Assembly: GCA_946481035.1 (NCBI GenBank)
Contig: CAMLNK010000193.1
Span: forward strand, 1 to 7,171
From: an uncultured Dyadobacter sp.
Lineage (GTDB): Bacteria > Bacteroidota > Bacteroidia > Cytophagales > Spirosomataceae
DNA length: 7,171 bases
Reading direction: 5' to 3'
In this document: positions 6,382 through 7,171 of the stretch, piece by piece
Numbering within the stretch: position 1 is the stretch's first letter
Layout of the letters: every line of letters begins with the position of its first letter
Made by a program: the position numbers and the translations under genes
Notes under the pieces: model-generated
The model's database searches: none
What the model was told of the DNA's origin: nothing
Seen by the model: only the letters and a program-made list of their open reading frames with translations

Positions 6382-7171
6382 CTATAACTCTTTCTTAACT
6401 TCCAGTTCGCGAGGGTAAACTACCGTTGGCAGCAAACCCATTTTTTGAATAATCAGCCCTCCGACGTCCCGGGCGATGTAGGTCATCAACCCACCTCCGA
6501 GCCCCGAGTACCCTTCCCGGCTGATAATATATAAGTCTCTGTGCAGCGGATAGCGCTTGAACTCCAATCCCGCCTGAAACGGCTGAATGTAGTCCGAAAG
6601 TGAGTCGGGCTGGGCATCTTTTGCGACTCCCATTACCCGGATACCTCTCGAAAGCTCTTCCGAAGCCAGCGAATGTCCGTCACTGATCCAGTTCACCCCG
6701 ATAAAACCGAGGTGGGTCGGGTTATCCCTGACGTCCTTGATTACATTCTCATTTGATCCTGCTGAAATAATCCTCAGCTTCTGGATATCCTTAACGCCAA
6801 ACTTGTTGAGGACGAAGTTCAGGTTGCTTGCATTGGCATTATCAAATACCAGTGTAATCAACCCTTCCTGCCCGCCCTTGATCTGCGACCAGTCGGTAAG
6901 CTTACCTTCCATGACCGCTTTCAGTTCCGGAATCGTGATGAGACTATCCGGGTTGCTCTTTCCAATCACCAGGGCCAGGCCGTCGGTTGCGATATGCTGG
7001 AACTTCTGGCTGCCCTTTTGCTTCCTGATAACATCCAGCTCCTTGTCGTTCAACTGGCGCGTGGCAAAAATAATCCTTGCGCTATCGTTCAACAGCTGGC
7101 GGATCGCTTCCTGCTCCGGTTTATAGTCTACCTTGAAATGCGTATTGGGGTAAATTCCCTCATAAGCACTC
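6382..7171 (-). CDS. PstS-like periplasmic substrate-binding protein, 5' end cut by window
   Basis: Family of the phosphate-ABC-transporter binding protein PstS (PBP_like_2 type). The frame is open to the right edge: before the TTG at 7092 it reads S-A-Y-E-G-I-Y-P-N-T, then Y-K-P-E-Q-E-A, so that TTG is internal and the signal peptide lies outside. 262 residues are visible. Counting from the TTG, diagnostic parts are T11-R12 (family 'TR(E/Q)L'), D37-G-L-A-L-V-I with N47-P-D and the L-T-D-W block at 65-68, the ligand-loop region F83-D-N-A-N-A-S-N, D124-N-P-T-H-L-G-F-I-G near the hinge, and Y181-P-L-H-R-D-L-Y-I-I with a closing helix at 200-218. The family's phosphate-contacting S-G-T is replaced by N-A-S-N, so phosphate may not be its ligand. 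No pstC/A/B genes are in view; a TPR gene follows. In Bacteroidota I associate this pair with an upstream TonB/ExbB/ExbD set, which would lie past the edge. Confidence 0.88.
   Translation of the reverse strand, partial: SAYEGIYPNTHFKVDYKPEQEAIRQLLNDSARIIFATRQLNDKELDVIRKQKGSQKFQHIATDGLALVIGKSNPDSLITIPELKAVMEGKLTDWSQIKGGQEGLITLVFDNANASNLNFVLNKFGVKDIQKLRIISAGSNENVIKDVRDNPTHLGFIGVNWISDGHSLASEELSRGIRVMGVAKDAQPDSLSDYIQPFQAGLEFKRYPLHRDLYIISREGYSGLGGGLMTYIARDVGGLIIQKMGLLPTVVYPRELEVKKEL

Noticed and set aside
1..7171. Search for CRISPR repeats, tRNA or rRNA genes, insertion sequences and phage or defence genes
   Set aside because: No regularly spaced direct repeats, no transposase or nuclease motifs and no cloverleaf-like sequence were seen by eye; nearly all bases fall in recognised genes or short gaps.

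Overview
The window looks like chromosomal DNA of a Bacteroidota bacterium, most likely a Cytophagales member of the Dyadobacter/Spirosoma type. The reasons are a BatD-type protein, a PstS-like protein followed by a secreted TPR protein, a Tat-exported Gfo/Idh/MocA oxidoreductase, A-rich start regions with no clear Shine-Dalgarno, and several perfect matches to the Bacteroidota -7 promoter consensus TAnnTTTG. The genus is an inference from style, not proven.

Layout. (1) Bases 1-1337, plus strand: the 3' part of a Gfo/Idh/MocA oxidoreductase, whose Tat motif sits on the window's left edge, followed by a strong hairpin terminator. (2) Bases 1467-1661, plus: a GTG-started 64-residue protein with two membrane spans. 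Its stop codon directly abuts the stop of the convergent aroC. (3) Bases 1662-4146, minus: a two-gene unit, batD then aroC (chorismate synthase), with a 4-base gap. (4) Bases 4250-4456, plus: a 68-residue basic, helical protein of unknown function, transcribed divergently from batD. (5) A bidirectional terminator at 4497-4528 separates it from (6) bases 4549-7171, minus: a PstS-like periplasmic binding protein, cut by the right edge, then a long secreted TPR protein.

How the parts relate. The genes do not form one pathway. aroC makes chorismate for aromatic amino acids, and batD is a membrane-anchored periplasmic protein that shares its transcript. The PstS-like/TPR pair resembles the end of a TonB-ExbBD accessory cluster known to me from Bacteroidota; the upstream part would lie beyond base 7171. 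No stretch over 300 bases lacks a gene, and there are no RNA genes, mobile elements or CRISPR arrays that I can see. I found no clear new multi-gene defence or metabolic system. The points most worth a second look are the two small proteins, the orphan BatD coupled to aroC, the altered ligand loop of the PstS-like protein, and the zero-gap convergent stops.
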